From Liopterus haemorrhoidalis (Eukaryota > Arthropoda > Insecta > Coleoptera > Dytiscidae), in assembly GCA_963971575.1 (NCBI GenBank), contig OZ020616.1, positions 20,689,713 to 20,753,712 of the forward strand: a stretch of 64,000 nt of DNA, in the 5' to 3' direction. How positions within the stretch are numbered: position 1 is the first letter of the stretch; each line of letters opens with the position of its first letter. Under the pieces are notes generated by a model, which was given only the letters and a program-made list of their open reading frames with translations, had not been told where the DNA came from and did not search any database. A program made the position numbers and the translations under genes. Positions 47,838-58,574 of the stretch are shown piece by piece.

Positions 47838-48322
47838 AGTCGGTTTCTTTGGTTTAAATCAAGCTTGCTCAATCCGCGGCCCATGACGGTTATGAATGTG
47901 GCCCAACGAAAAATCATAAACTTACAAACTTTATAAGAGTGCGATTACAAGTACCAGTAATAACACTACAAATACAATTTCAACTTGCTATTAATTTATA
48001 AGCGATGTATTTTTTAATTTAATGCGTTCTTTAGAGATAATCATAAAATCATTCTCAAACTATATAATATATTAATTAGTATTAGTGTATTTTATGTGTG
48101 GCCCAATAAAACTTGTATTCTTATAATGTGGCCCAGGGAAGCTAAAAGGTTGGACACCCCTGGTTTAAATGAAACTGTATTTTCAAATATAGGAACTTTT
48201 AACGATTGAATGAAGTTTTTGATAATTTTGTTTAGCAAAAACCCACTTCAATCATAATAAATTGAGCTAGTGACAACTTAATAAAATAAAAATTCCATTT
48301 AGTTCCGCTTAAAACCCTATAC
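47838..48322. mobile_element. Mariner-type MITE family 1, split by a hAT MITE
   Basis: A diverged left end (TATAGTCGGTTTCTTTGG) precedes the hAT insertion, and the body (ACTTTTAACGATTGAATGAA) with the right end TTAGTTCCGCTTAAAACC follows it. Confidence 0.6.
47860..48162. mobile_element. 303-bp hAT MITE (CAGGGGTGTCCAACC type)
   Basis: CAAGCTTGCTCAATCCGCGG opens it and GGTTGGACACCCCTG closes it; GTTTAAAT flanks both (47852-47859, 48163-48170). TGTGGCCCA motifs recur inside. It sits within the mariner MITE 47838-48322. Confidence 0.85.
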
Positions 48323-49054
48323 AAACTCAAATTTGTGACATAATATGAGAAAAGAAAAAGTTACTATAGTTTTAGAGGAAATTATTTGAATTGTGTAATT
48401 TTTAACTTTTTAACACTGCATTAATTTTTAAAAGATATACAGTTAAAATGTGATAAACATAGCAATAAGAAAAAATAAATAATAAATGTATAATTGGCTA
48501 AAACCTACAAGGGTTATACGGCCACGTTAAGTAAGTATTTTGAAAAGTTAAATAATCTTTAAAACAAACATATATTACAAAAATAGTTTGTTTAAAATAA
48601 AAATTAAGAAAGATCTTAGAAAATCAGGTGAATGGATCTGTTGGCCCGCTCCATCATTTCATTTTTCTAATCAAGAAAAGGATGGGAAGATAAATCTCAC
48701 AGAAATACTCAAAATATCTCACAATTACCCCTTAAATATCCGCTACACGTTAATAGTTAACGGGTAATGGGTAGATAACGGATAGCGGGTAATCAAAATC
48801 GTAACCGGGTACATTGTACCCGGTACAATGTTAATGGGTCGGGTAGCGGGTACCCATCGTTATTCCTACACTCTACCTTAGGGGTACATATGTACATATG
48901 TACTAGGGGTATGCCTGGCAAATAATTTTATAATAAAAAGTGTTAAAATTAATAATAAATTAGTTTATGGGAGTCGGACAGGTGTAAAAATAAATAAAAA
49001 AAAGTTTTAGTTACAATTAATACAAAATTTATTTTTATATTGCCTCCGAAACCA
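48323..49054. other. Mostly unassigned; GGGTA-rich patch
   Basis: At 48755-48865, GGGTA/TACCC units recur densely (AACCGGGTACATTGTACCCGG), partly palindromic, perhaps one end of a decayed hAT element. No gene is visible. Confidence 0.35.
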
Positions 49055-49057
49055 TAA

Positions 49058-49912
49058 AGGATTCCACGCAGTGGCGGCCACGGTAGCGATCAGGTCTCCT
49101 CACACTAACGCGGTGGGAGTGGCGGTAGCGGTAGCGATCAGTTAGTGAATCACGGTATATAGTTGTATGATAATATTGGACCTTGCTTGGGTTATTTCAT
49201 TTTTCCCCTTTGGAATGTTAAAATTTAAAATTCCAACAATGAAACCATGGAAACGAATGACATATGTCAAACTTAAATTAATTTTCTTACATATTTTAAT
49301 GACAAAAAATAAATAAATGGGATATTTGTATTAAGAATGACACAAAAAATCAAAATATAAAGAAAATGAAATTTTAAAATGATATTAACCTTAACCAAAA
49401 AATGTTTGTTGCAAGTATGATTTACAAAGCTTAAACAAAACGGTTGAAAAGCATTATTTAAACGATGAAAGTAACTAGATTGCAAAATCTAGTTCCGCCT
49501 AATCGTTTGGAACAGACTTTACTATCAATTTCCAAAACTTTTCCTATTTCGTCCCACACTTTATTTATTTTCCTAATATTCTTGTAATCAGGATGTGCTA
49601 AGTCATACAAAATTAAATGATCCTTTACTGATCTATGATTTTTTCTGTTAAATTATCTATTTTCGACATTATTTTCTTAAATATATTCACTCTGTGGTAT
49701 ATAAACAATGAATATCGCGCGGCCTAACGCAACTTGTCGAGTTTGGCCGCCAGTGTTTGGTGATCGCTAGACTGAACGCTGCAGTCGGTGGCGTTCTCAG
49801 ATAGCGGAACGCTTGTATGTGCGTGGTCTCATTGTATTGTATAGGTTGCGTTAGGCCGCTGCATTATCGCCACCGTGGCCGCCACCGCGGCCGCTTTGGT
49901 GTGTGGAATCCT
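49058..49912 (-). mobile_element. Harbinger-type element with MADF remnant
   Basis: AGGATTCCACGCAGTGGCGG at the left and GTGTGGAATCCT at the right, with TAA on both sides (49055-49057, 49913-49915). GC-rich subterminal repeats (GCGGCCACGGTAGCGAT and its complement) follow. On the minus strand from about 49670, MSKIDNLTEKIID and, one frame off, VKDHLILYDLAHPDYKN and WDEIGKVLEID show the start of a MADF domain. A mariner MITE (49178-49519) cuts the gene off. Confidence 0.75.
49178..49519 (-). mobile_element. Mariner-type MITE family 1, truncated copy
   Basis: Inverted relative to 21487-21891, it ends CCTAATCGTTTGGAACAG at the right and breaks off after CCTTGCTTGGGTTATTTC on the left, missing about 70 bp. 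It interrupts a MADF gene in a Harbinger element. Confidence 0.8.
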
Positions 49913-50497
49913 TAATAAAGCTTATGGTTATATTAACTTTTGGTATATATTTATGATAAGGGACATTCCGAGAAAAAAAAAAAAACATTTTTTTAAAATT
50001 TACACATTAGTGGGCGGTAAGGAAATTTTATTTGCACGAAAATTACAACAGTGGGCGGTAAGTATTGAAAGGTTGAAGAACACTGGTTTAAAGTCTTCAA
50101 AGAAAAAGAACCCGTTACATAATATGCGCAGAAACGAAAATTTCATGTTTGCTCGTTGTTAGGTTACCTGTCGGCTGGTAGTAGTGTAGTTCTGATAGAG
50201 AGTTTGATCAGCGTTGTGTTTAAAGTTGTTATATTCGTCAAATACTTGCTGTCACTGATTTGACGTTTAAGTTTCGAGCAGACACAGTGACATCACTGGC
50301 TCTTTCTCTATTGAAACAGACTCATTTCTATGCTGTCGTTCGCTATATGTAAACCCGGCACTTTGGGAAACAATTGGAGGAATTCAACTGGTGGATGATG
50401 ATGATTTAGAATTTGCCTATTTATTAAGTGTCAAATAGACGATGCTCTTAAGAAATTTATTTTATTTATTAAAATAGGTTTAGCAAAATATACAGAC

Positions 50498-50647
50498 CTT
50501 TTCTTCGTCTTCTGGATTTTCTTTTGATCTGTGAACTTCCAGAAATCAGGATTGGTACACTCATATCTTCACACTCACAATCAATTGCTTTTCTTAATGA
50601 GGCGTAAAATTCTTCTAAACCCTGCCAACAATTCTTCTCGATAATAC
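50498..50647 (-). CDS. GRAMD1: GRAMD1/Aster, end of VASt domain and basic linker
   Basis: A TCTTGTTAG acceptor (ending 50648) precedes the exon, which completes the phase-1 codon of 53044-53236. It reads IIEKNCWQGLEEFYASLRKA, the conserved last helix of the VASt (ASTER) domain, where vertebrate paralogues have a similar EKN-W-LE-Y-L pattern. Then QIKRKSRRRRK, a basic linker also found in GRAMD1 proteins. The most likely donor is AAAAG|GTCTGT at 50498 (phase 1); a weaker GTATAT six bases on would give phase 2 and could join the membrane exon directly. Confidence 0.88.
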
Positions 50648-52241
50648 CTAACAAGACAGAAGTAGATTAGGAACATAAATATGTGAATGGAGGGAGACGA
50701 TTACGGTGGATATGATACGTGATGAGTGATAACTTGACACTAATGTCAAGTGATCACTCATCAAAGTTACCATATTCTTGTCATTAGAAAAGAGGACACT
50801 TAAAATGGTTAATGTTTATATAATTATATTATTTATCTTCTTGTGCCCATTTGTACTTTTGTGAAGATTATATTTATATTGGTAATGTTTTATTACCATT
50901 TGATACATCTAAAGATGTCATAAAGTTGGTAAAATATAGATTTTAAAGAAGTATGTTCAATGTCAAATGAACGAATCAACAACCAACTTATTTATATTAT
51001 AAGTATCTAGATAAAGAAAGTAGTGCATAGTGGGTTTGGCTGGGCCTAAATATTGCAAACATAACGTGTTTCCAGTGATAAAAACTGTAGATAAAATAAA
51101 ACTAAATATAACACATGTTCTCAATAATTAAATTTAAAAATAAATTGCATCTGTAAAACAATCAATGATACAATTTTATGTGTGTAATGCATAAATTAAT
51201 ACAATTTATTTATACTTTGGTGACACATTATTAATTTATTTGAAGATTCGACTGAATTTTGAGGTTAACAGTTCGTTTGGCATACTGAATAAAAAGACTA
51301 AAGGAAGGAGGCTATATGCATTTTTTACATACAAATTTTTCTGACGGAAATTACATCATTCCAACGACCACAATGGCTGCCAATATTTTATTGTGTTCAT
51401 ATTAAAAAGAGATAATTAATATTTATTTCGATAATTTAAAGTATATTCATAATTTATAAATCATAAATAAAAGACAGGGCTAAAACAGTTTTTAGTTATT
51501 TTATAATTTAATATAAAATTACCTATTTATAACCTGAAATTTGGTATCTTGTCAAAATGGTTAGCTATACTGTTTGCAGCCGGGCAAAACCGCAAGATAC
51601 AAAGACTAAAAGAAATACTTTTCATTTGTAAGTATTTTCTATTCATATTATGTAATTGAATTAATGAGATTTTGATAAATCTCAACATACACGTTATTTA
51701 TGGACAATGACGTACTGTCATAATTTTCTACTGTTCTAAAGTTCTATATGTATTTATTGTGTATCATTAATTTTATAATAATAAATGACAGATGTATAAT
51801 AGTGTTTTATTGATTGTTTGTGTCTCCTATCTTAGCTTCTTTTGAAAATATCAAGATTGCTATTTATTCTTTTTGTACCGATAACCATTATTTTAATAAA
51901 TGGCCCTACGCCACTATACAGCCGAAAACTATTGTTTGCCATTTTGAAAGACCATTTTGAAAGACCGTCTTTCTAAATAGCATGTAATATATCATTCCTT
52001 TCGTATTTTTATTCAATGGTTTGACAATTATTTTTTATGCATTGCATGTATTTGTACAACACGGTGTTTTTCCGAAACGTAACCTCCACTAAGACGAGGG
52101 ATGTATTAAAGCGACTTTTGGGATGATTTGAACAGTATTGGCAGCTGAACATTCCGAAATAGTCAACTGAAATTCAACCCTAGTCCTAGCGCTCTGCAGA
52201 AAATCGTCAAATCGCAATGAAACGGTAGTTCCATAAAAAAA
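50648..52241. other. GRAMD1 intron, part 1
   Basis: A copy of the TATAATAGTGTTTTATTG repeat lies at 51790-51960. A small THAP-like exon is at 51557. Otherwise no supported feature. Confidence 0.4.
51557..51627 (+). pseudogene. THAP-like first exon (tentative)
   Basis: From an ATG: MVSYTVCSRAKPQDTKTKRN then TFH before a TTT|GTAAGT donor. THAP domains begin with a Cys-x2-4-Cys zinc site and a similar basic run before an FH pair; here only one Cys is visible, so the match is weak. THAP domains occur in P-element-like transposases as well as host genes. No downstream exon was found. Confidence 0.25.
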
Positions 52242-53028
52242 TTATATATATAAAAGCCCTAATTTCTGTGTGTTCCGTAACGCTAAGTTGCGTATATATA
52301 TTTCCAAGGTATAATCAGAAACAGCTATACCATTGATGTCCAGCATTATGGCCCGCGGGCTGTATCCAGTCCGATACTAATTTTTAAACTTTAAACGACA
52401 TGCATTGAGCGGCTTTTTTGGATTTCCTAGATATAATCAAAAACAGCTATACCATTGATGTCCAGCATATGGTCCGCGGGCCGTATCCAGTCCGATACTA
52501 ATTTTTAAACTTTAAACGACATGCATTGAGCGGCTTTTTTGGATTTCCTAGGTATAATCAGAAACAGCTATACCATTGATGTCCAGCATATGGCCCGCGG
52601 GCCGTATCCAGCCCGATACTAATTTTTAAACTTTAAACGCCATGCATTGAGCGGCTTTTTAGGATTTCCTAGGTATAATCAGAAACAGATATACCATTGA
52701 TGTCCAGTATATGGGCCGCGGGCCGTATCCAGTCCGATACTAATTTTTAAAGGACACACATTAAGCGGTTTTTAGGATTTCCTAGGTATAATCAGAAACA
52801 GCTATGACATTGATATCCAGCATATGGGCCGCGGGCCGTATCCAGCCCGATACTAATTTTTAAACGACACGCATTAAGCGGTTTTTAGGATTTCCTAGGT
52901 ATAATCAAGAAACGTTTTTGTTTTGTTAATATACGCAAAATCATGCAAATTTTAATAATTAATTCCTGCTTATATTGATTTTTATTCGATATCAGTTTGC
53001 CAACGTTGTTGGCAACGGGGTCTGCTAG
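52242..53028 (+). mobile_element. Non-autonomous Helitron
   Basis: The 3' end shows a hairpin GCCAACGTTGTTGGC, then AACGGGGTCTG and CTAG before T, the standard Helitron terminus. The 5' side has TTATATATATAAAAGC, similar to Helitron 5' ends though TT replaces TC. There is no inverted repeat or target duplication, as expected. The body includes a ~120-bp tandem array (52300-52915). The 3' end is 15 bp from the splice donor at 53043. Confidence 0.7.
52300..52915. repeat. Tandem array in Helitron, ~120-bp unit, five copies
   Basis: ATAATCAGAAACAGCTATACC recurs at about 52311, 52433, 52554 and 52675, then with 113-bp spacing at 52788 and 52901. Each unit contains the palindromic GC core GGCCCGCGGGCCGTATCC in an AT-rich setting. 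Confidence 0.9.
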
Positions 53029-53043
53029 TATATTTATAATTAC

Positions 53044-53236
53044 CTTTAACTACGCCCCAGATATTTTTCTTGTATTTGATCTGAGCGTATACGGAAACCT
53101 CTGTTTCCATGTCCGAAGACTTTCTCATGCAGTAATGTACTACCACATAAAAGGCATCTGCGTACGGAATACCTGCATTCACAGTGTCTACATCTATTGC
53201 ATAGAGACTCCCAGGTTGACTACACTCTAGCATCAC
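53044..53236 (-). CDS. GRAMD1: GRAMD1/Aster, VASt domain second exon
   Basis: Bounded by an acceptor TGTTTTAG and an AAAG|GTAATT donor, the 193-nt exon enters in phase 0 and leaves in phase 1. It encodes LECSQPGSLYAIDVDTVNAG, IPYADAFYVVVHYCMR and the strand YAQIKYKKNIWGVVKG. GRAMD1 proteins have at this point a pattern with D-x-V-x-N-G-x-Y-x-D-x-F-Y, then RYC, then YRKQPWGLVK; the correspondence is unambiguous. The VASt (ASTER) domain binds and moves cholesterol at ER-plasma membrane contacts. Upstream exon 58575-58857 supplies the first half of the domain. Confidence 0.92.
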
Positions 53237-54098
53237 CTAAAACATATTAAAACAACCACCAGAATTATAAATGGCTTGCAAGATTTTGTAGCGCTAGCCT
53301 CATGTTTGTACAAAATAAATTAACACACACTGGGGTATGCTGCGCAAACTAATTTTTTCTCTGCGCAGCAGACTTTGGCTGTCAACAAATAAGCTGATTG
53401 TTAATTGTTTGAAAAATAATGTTATGTTTAACAACCATTGGTGTAAGCAATTAGTACTTTACTAATAGTTGAATCTGTACTGTGGACAGCCTGGTCCAAT
53501 GGTTGTACTATCTTCTTTTTTTTGTTATATTTTTCTTTGTAAGTTATGTAATTATTCTGTTCACTATCTGTTGTTTTGTTTTTTACTACTTGTAGATTAT
53601 ATGTATATTGTTTATGGTCCAGATGCCGTTAAATAAATGGTAATAATAACAATAATTAAAGAAATTCATAATTTCACTTTCACAACCCTTAAAATAATTT
53701 AATTTTTATTAATAAGCTAATTTTCCTAAATATACGATAAATTTTAATATATTTTATGCTGCACAAACTTTTTTTTTTTTTATTTATTCTAATAACTCTT
53801 GTTACGCATGAGCATTCATGAAAAATAACCTTTTTCCACACTTTGTTTCGAATAATTGTGATAAATTTTGAATAAGAATTCATCCAACCTCTTCATTTTG
53901 TATTTTGTCAATTAAGTACTATTGGAAGTCAGTATGATTGGCACATTTAGAGGAACTATCAACGCATTACTATGTTCTCCTGATAACTAGAAAATATATA
54001 AGAGAAAATATAAACCATATTCGAAAGAATATTTTTCAGCATCCATTAAAATCGTATTTAGTATGTAGTAGTCCTTATTATTTTATCAGATCTATATA
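53237..54098. other. GRAMD1 intron; LINE 3'-end-like segment
   Basis: TATGGTCCAGATGCCGTTAA then ATAAATGG and a TAA-rich tail at 53612-53660 resemble the 3' end of a non-LTR element. The 53689-53883 frame is AT-rich noise. Confidence 0.4.
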
Positions 54099-54987
54099 TT
54101 AGGTGTACCGGAAAGTTTTTTCGTTTATTTGGTATTATTAAAATAGAAACAAATCGAAAGAAAAAAATGTACTTTATTGAGTAAATTAGTTACCATTGTG
54201 ATCTATAACACTCTGCCATTTATCAGGAAGAGAAAATATTCCCGGTATATAAAATTCCTCATTTTTTGAAGGAAAAAATTGTTCAAGGCTAATTTTAACA
54301 TGGTTCATATCTCTAAGTGTCTTGTTTCTTAAAAAGTGTTTCAGTGACCGAAATAAGTGATAGTATGAAGGTGAAATGTCTGGTGAGTAGGGTGGGTGTG
54401 TTAGAACCTCCCAGTCAAGCTCGGAAATGTTTTCACATTTCTTTTTTTGATGAATGAGGTCAGGCAATGTCGTCTTCAAGAATAACTCCTCTTCTATTCA
54501 CAATTTCTGGCCGATTTCTGGTCAAGTTCTGATTCAGTCGATCCAATTGTTCACAGTAGAGATCAGAATTAACACGTTGCCTCGGTTTTAACATCTCATA
54601 ATAAATTATTCCTTTATGGGGCCTTCCAGATCGAAGTTCATCATCCAAGCATAAATTTCCTGATTTAAATTTTTTAAACCACTGTTGACATGTACGTACA
54701 TTTAGTTTATCCCTATAAACAGTGCAAATGTTTTATGTAGCAACTGTAGCAGATTTCTTTTATGATACTCATACAACATTAAACAGTATAAAAAATGTTT
54801 TGATGAAAATTCTTCCACCATTTTAAAATGCAAGGGTTTAAAATGAAATGAAAACAATAATTAGGTACTCAAGATTACAGAGTTTAATCAAAGTTCAAAA
54901 GACGTCTGTTTAATTCAGCGAATAAGTCGTGACTAGTTCGCATATTGCACTAATAATAAAAACGAAAAAACTTTCCGGTACACCTAA
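54099..54987 (-). mobile_element. 889-bp mariner with inactivated transposase
   Basis: TTAGGTGTACCGGAAAG occurs at the left and inverted at the right, each flanked by TA. On the minus strand: KRGVILEDD-like VNRRGVILEDDIA, IIYYEMLKPRQRVNSDLYCE, LTHPPYSPDISPSYYHLFRS and SLPDKWQSVIDHNGN. These are the C-terminal two thirds of a mellifera-type mariner transposase. The third catalytic Asp in the usual PSDYH is Tyr (PSYYH), the first catalytic motif is deleted, and frames are broken. Confidence 0.85.
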
Positions 54988-54989
54988 TA

Positions 54990-55864
54990 CTATACTTTTG
55001 GATGCAGAGATACTTCACTGTCGTGAAATGAATCTTACGCTTATGTAAAGAATACATGTAAACATAATTTTCGTACAATCGTCTCAGTACAATCTTAAAT
55101 GCAGTAAATCCTTAAATTTACTCCATTATCGAAATCAACGGTTTCTAATTACCCGAAATTGACCAGACATGTCAAATTTTTTGTTTTATTTCGGGCAAAT
55201 CTAGTAAAATAATAAGTTATATGCTTTTATTTGTTTTATTTTTGTAATTTATAAGTCCAATTTGGTCGGAAGCGATATAAAAGATGTCGAAATAATACGT
55301 AGTAGGGACTTTTAATATTTGGGCCACATTCTTAAATTAGGCGCCCCTTAGAGAAAAATTCAGCACATATTCTTGAAGCCAACGATATACCTAACAAACC
55401 TAGGAAGAATCGAAATGTTAATATACGCAGATTTGCAGTCATAGAGTTTATCATGTCTCGAAATTGGGGAAAACCCTATCAAAATATTTTTTTTCCCGCA
55501 TATTGATATCAAATTCGTAATCTACGACATTAAAGTAATTGAAAGAATACATTAATTTGATACAAGCTTCATTCGACGTTTCGGAATCTCTTTCTTGGGT
55601 CACAGAATGACTTATGGACTTGCAAACCAAGTGGCGGATACTCGCGTACGAGTCGGCAAATTGAAGCTAACGGTCCATTCTACAAATATAGCTATTTTGA
55701 TCTATCGTAAAAATTAGCTATCGTTATCGTATTTGGCGGGCTATTTTCGCCATATTCAATTTACTGCGGTTCACAAATAGGTGCTGCGGGTCAAAAGATA
55801 ATTGTCATAAACAAATGCCAAATGGCATTCAATTATCATCAAGTACAGTATCTTTCGACGTAGG
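54990..55864. other. GRAMD1 intron, no recognised feature
   Basis: No TIR pair or coding frame is supported. CGACGTTTCGGAATCTCTTT at 55575 resembles the GACGTTTCG phrase of retroelement terminal repeats, without the rest. Confidence 0.35.
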
Positions 55865-55872
55865 CACTAGAC

Positions 55873-56639
55873 CAGGGTTGTTCAACCTTTTTGTGTTTGG
55901 GATCTATTTTTTTATATATATTGTTACCACGATCAAACAGAATGCGTAGCCGGCCACTGGGGGGTGGGTGTTATATAGTGCCCTGCGGAGAGGGGGGACC
56001 TCCCTCGGCATGATTTTGAAAAAAATTATTACATATTGCAATTTTAAGCTGTTTTTCATGTAAAAATAACCTAATACGCAAAATAAAATTTACAAAAAAA
56101 TGTTTATGAAGATTCTTCATAGGCCCTCCAAGGCTGCACTTTTAACCCGACGGTTAACACATTGATCGCCAACGAATTTTATGCAAGTTGATTAGAAAAT
56201 GGTTCTTTGTTTTTTGGTTAGGATATGTTAAGATAAGGTTTTTTTTCGGTGTATTTTTATAAATTAGTGTTTTTTTTTTTTTTTAATTGCCATCACTGGT
56301 CTTTGTTACGGAATATTTAGTAAAATTATACATTACATTACGCCAGGCTTATCATCTTGCCAGTCACTTAGTAGTTTTGATTAAAATTTCTTTGTCACCC
56401 CCATGGCAATGAATGAGTTAAGGTGGTCCTGAATTTATTGAAAAAATAAGAAACTATTATATAACGATTACATACAAAGTTTATTAAACATTTCAATAGG
56501 ACATTTGAACGTAGGCTAGTAAGAAGCTTGTTTTAATTTTTACTTCATATTTATAAAATGTATTTTTAAGTACATGGAAGCAAGATAAACTAAAGATCTA
56601 CATAAAACCACGCCGCGATCGACTGGTTGGGCAGCCCTG
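55873..56639. mobile_element. hAT element (CAGGGTTGTTCAACC ends)
   Basis: CAGGGTTGTTCAACCTTTTT and GGTTGGGCAGCCCTG are inverted repeats; CACTAGAC flanks both (55865-55872, 56640-56647). The 767-bp body has GATCTA/TAGATC-like motifs near the ends and no transposase that I can read. Confidence 0.8.
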
Positions 56640-56647
56640 CACTAGAC

Positions 56648-57076
56648 CAATGTTTCTCAACCAAAATCGCACCGCGGACCAGTATAATATATAATTTTTT
56701 AATAAATTTAATTAATATTTAAACTTTCAATAACTTGTAAAATTTTTCGAGGCCCCCTCAAGCACGAGGACGATCGACTGGTTGGGCAGCCCTGCACTAG
56801 ACCAATGTTTCTCATTTTTATTTTCTAACGCGGACCACTATAATAATTGTTGGTTAATTTTTTGCAAGAAAACAAATATATTTTATGTACTACTAAATAC
56901 ATTTATTTTACTTGTATAAATCACTGAAAGTTTACAGAATACAAACTATAATTTATTTACATAAGAAATGTGCATAAAAAAATTTAAAAAAAAGCAAAAA
57001 ACAAAAATTTTCGCGGACCACTAAAATTTTTCTGGGGACCATTGGTGATCCGCGGACCACCTGTTGAAAAACACTG
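56648..57076. mobile_element. hAT MITE abutting the previous hAT, partly duplicated
   Basis: CAATGTTTCTCA opens and GTTGAAAAACACTG closes; flanks are CACTAGAC and TACTAGAC (7 of 8 match). It is related to 7873-8206. Its left part contains a second copy of the junction GATCGACTGGTTGGGCAG through AATGTTTCTCA (56618-56660 and again 56771-56813). Confidence 0.75.
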
Positions 57077-57084
57077 TACTAGAC

Positions 57085-58197
57085 TATAGGCTGAAGGTTC
57101 AAAATAGAGTATATATGTAACAGTAGGAAACGAGAAGGCGTTCAATTTCATTACTTTTGACCAAACTTTCAGGGCGATCCCCGTATATGTAAGCACAATA
57201 CATTTACGATGTTTCCTCATCTGGGTAGGCCATGATTTTCGTGTTAGGTTGTATAATTTGACATTAAAAAAAATAATGACATTTTTGCTGAACTAAATAT
57301 ATTTACAGTGTTGAATACAAATTTCTTATAGTATGCCCCATGAATTATATTTTAGAACATATATTATTTATTTCTTCACATGTTATTTAGTTATTACATA
57401 GTTATTTTTCATAGCTACCAACAAAAGTACCAACCTAATACGTCGTATTTAGATGAGAAAATATCGTAAATTGTGTACATATGTGTCCCACTTAATCTCT
57501 CTTAAAAAACTATAAATAGTGGTTCTGAAAAAGACAAGCAGTAGCCTTCAGTCAAGATAGCTTGAACATTCGAGAAACTGGGACAGGACGTCAATCTTAG
57601 TCAAACAGTTCAGTTCAGCAAGTAAGTCTTAGTCAAGTAGCTCAGTTCAGCATGTCAGTCGAAGTCGTTAATACGTCAGTTTCATGCAATCAACTTGACA
57701 GAAGAGTTAGACAAGTGATAGAGTTCACTGGAGTTATTGAGTTAGTGGAATTCGGTGAGTGATTTAGATAGGAGAATACCTAGACTAATTTGGACTACAT
57801 GGAGATATACCTAGAACAGTTAACTGTGGATTAACTGTGGTACAAGTGTAGTAAATAGTGATATTTATTATTTAAGTATTACATTGTTAGTTAATCAGTG
57901 TATAAGCCATTTAAGCCAATAACATTTTTAGTTTTTCCACACCTATTTAATTATATTGCAATTATTAGCTTTTTTGGTGAAAAATAGTACTCATAAATAA
58001 CTACAGTGAATTATGGTTTCATAATTCACTGTTTACGGGCAATCAAAAACATACATATCCATAAATCACTCTCACTGATCCAATCATATTTGACAATGGC
58101 AATGGGAGGGGCCAAAACTGCAGTGGTAGCAAGCAACATGGATGACACTATCACTTCCATTAAAATTATCAATTTTGAGTCTAATTTATTTGTTTAA
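57085..58197. other. GRAMD1 intron; possible solo LTR
   Basis: Around 57475-57960, a TATA-like ACTATAAATAGTGG is followed ~38 bp later by TTCAGTCAAG, and CTTAGTCAA-CAGTTCAGCA repeats twice at 57596-57653. This resembles an LTR promoter region, but no LTR ends or target duplication were identified. Confidence 0.3.
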
Positions 58198-58357
58198 CAC
58201 GTTGACTGCCAATTACGAGTTTTCTCGTAGTTAGCGTTCTTGCCCAGAACGCCGACTACGAGATTACTTGTAGTACATTGACTTAATAATATAATATGGC
58301 TACATCAAATTGACTTCTGAGACAAGAATCCTGAATCTTGCCTTGGCAGTCAACGTG
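58198..58357. mobile_element. 160-bp piggyBac-type MITE
   Basis: CACGTTGACTGCCAA and TTGGCAGTCAACGTG are perfect inverted repeats, flanked by TTAA (58194-58197, 58358-58361). A small stem (ACGAGTTTTCTCGT) lies inside. Confidence 0.85.
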
Positions 58358-58387
58358 TTAATAGGTGTAGAAAAAATATAGTATTAC

Positions 58388-58490
58388 ATTCGCGATTATG
58401 GCCATTATTCACTCAGATGATTTAAGCCACTCGCCTGAGGCTCGTGGGCTCAAACGTCATCTTCGTGAATAATGGCTGTCATAATCGCTA
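58388..58490. repeat. Foldback repeat with CTCGCCT palindrome, copy 2
   Basis: GCGATTATGGCCATTATTCA and its complement near 58470-58490 bracket CCACTCGCCTGAGGCTCG. Same layout as 17565-17665. Confidence 0.55.
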
Positions 58491-58574
58491 ATAAAATAAT
58501 ATACTATTAATAAATATATGAAATCACAACTCAATTTGTCTAAAATTTAATTACTACCACATAAAAATATTTAC

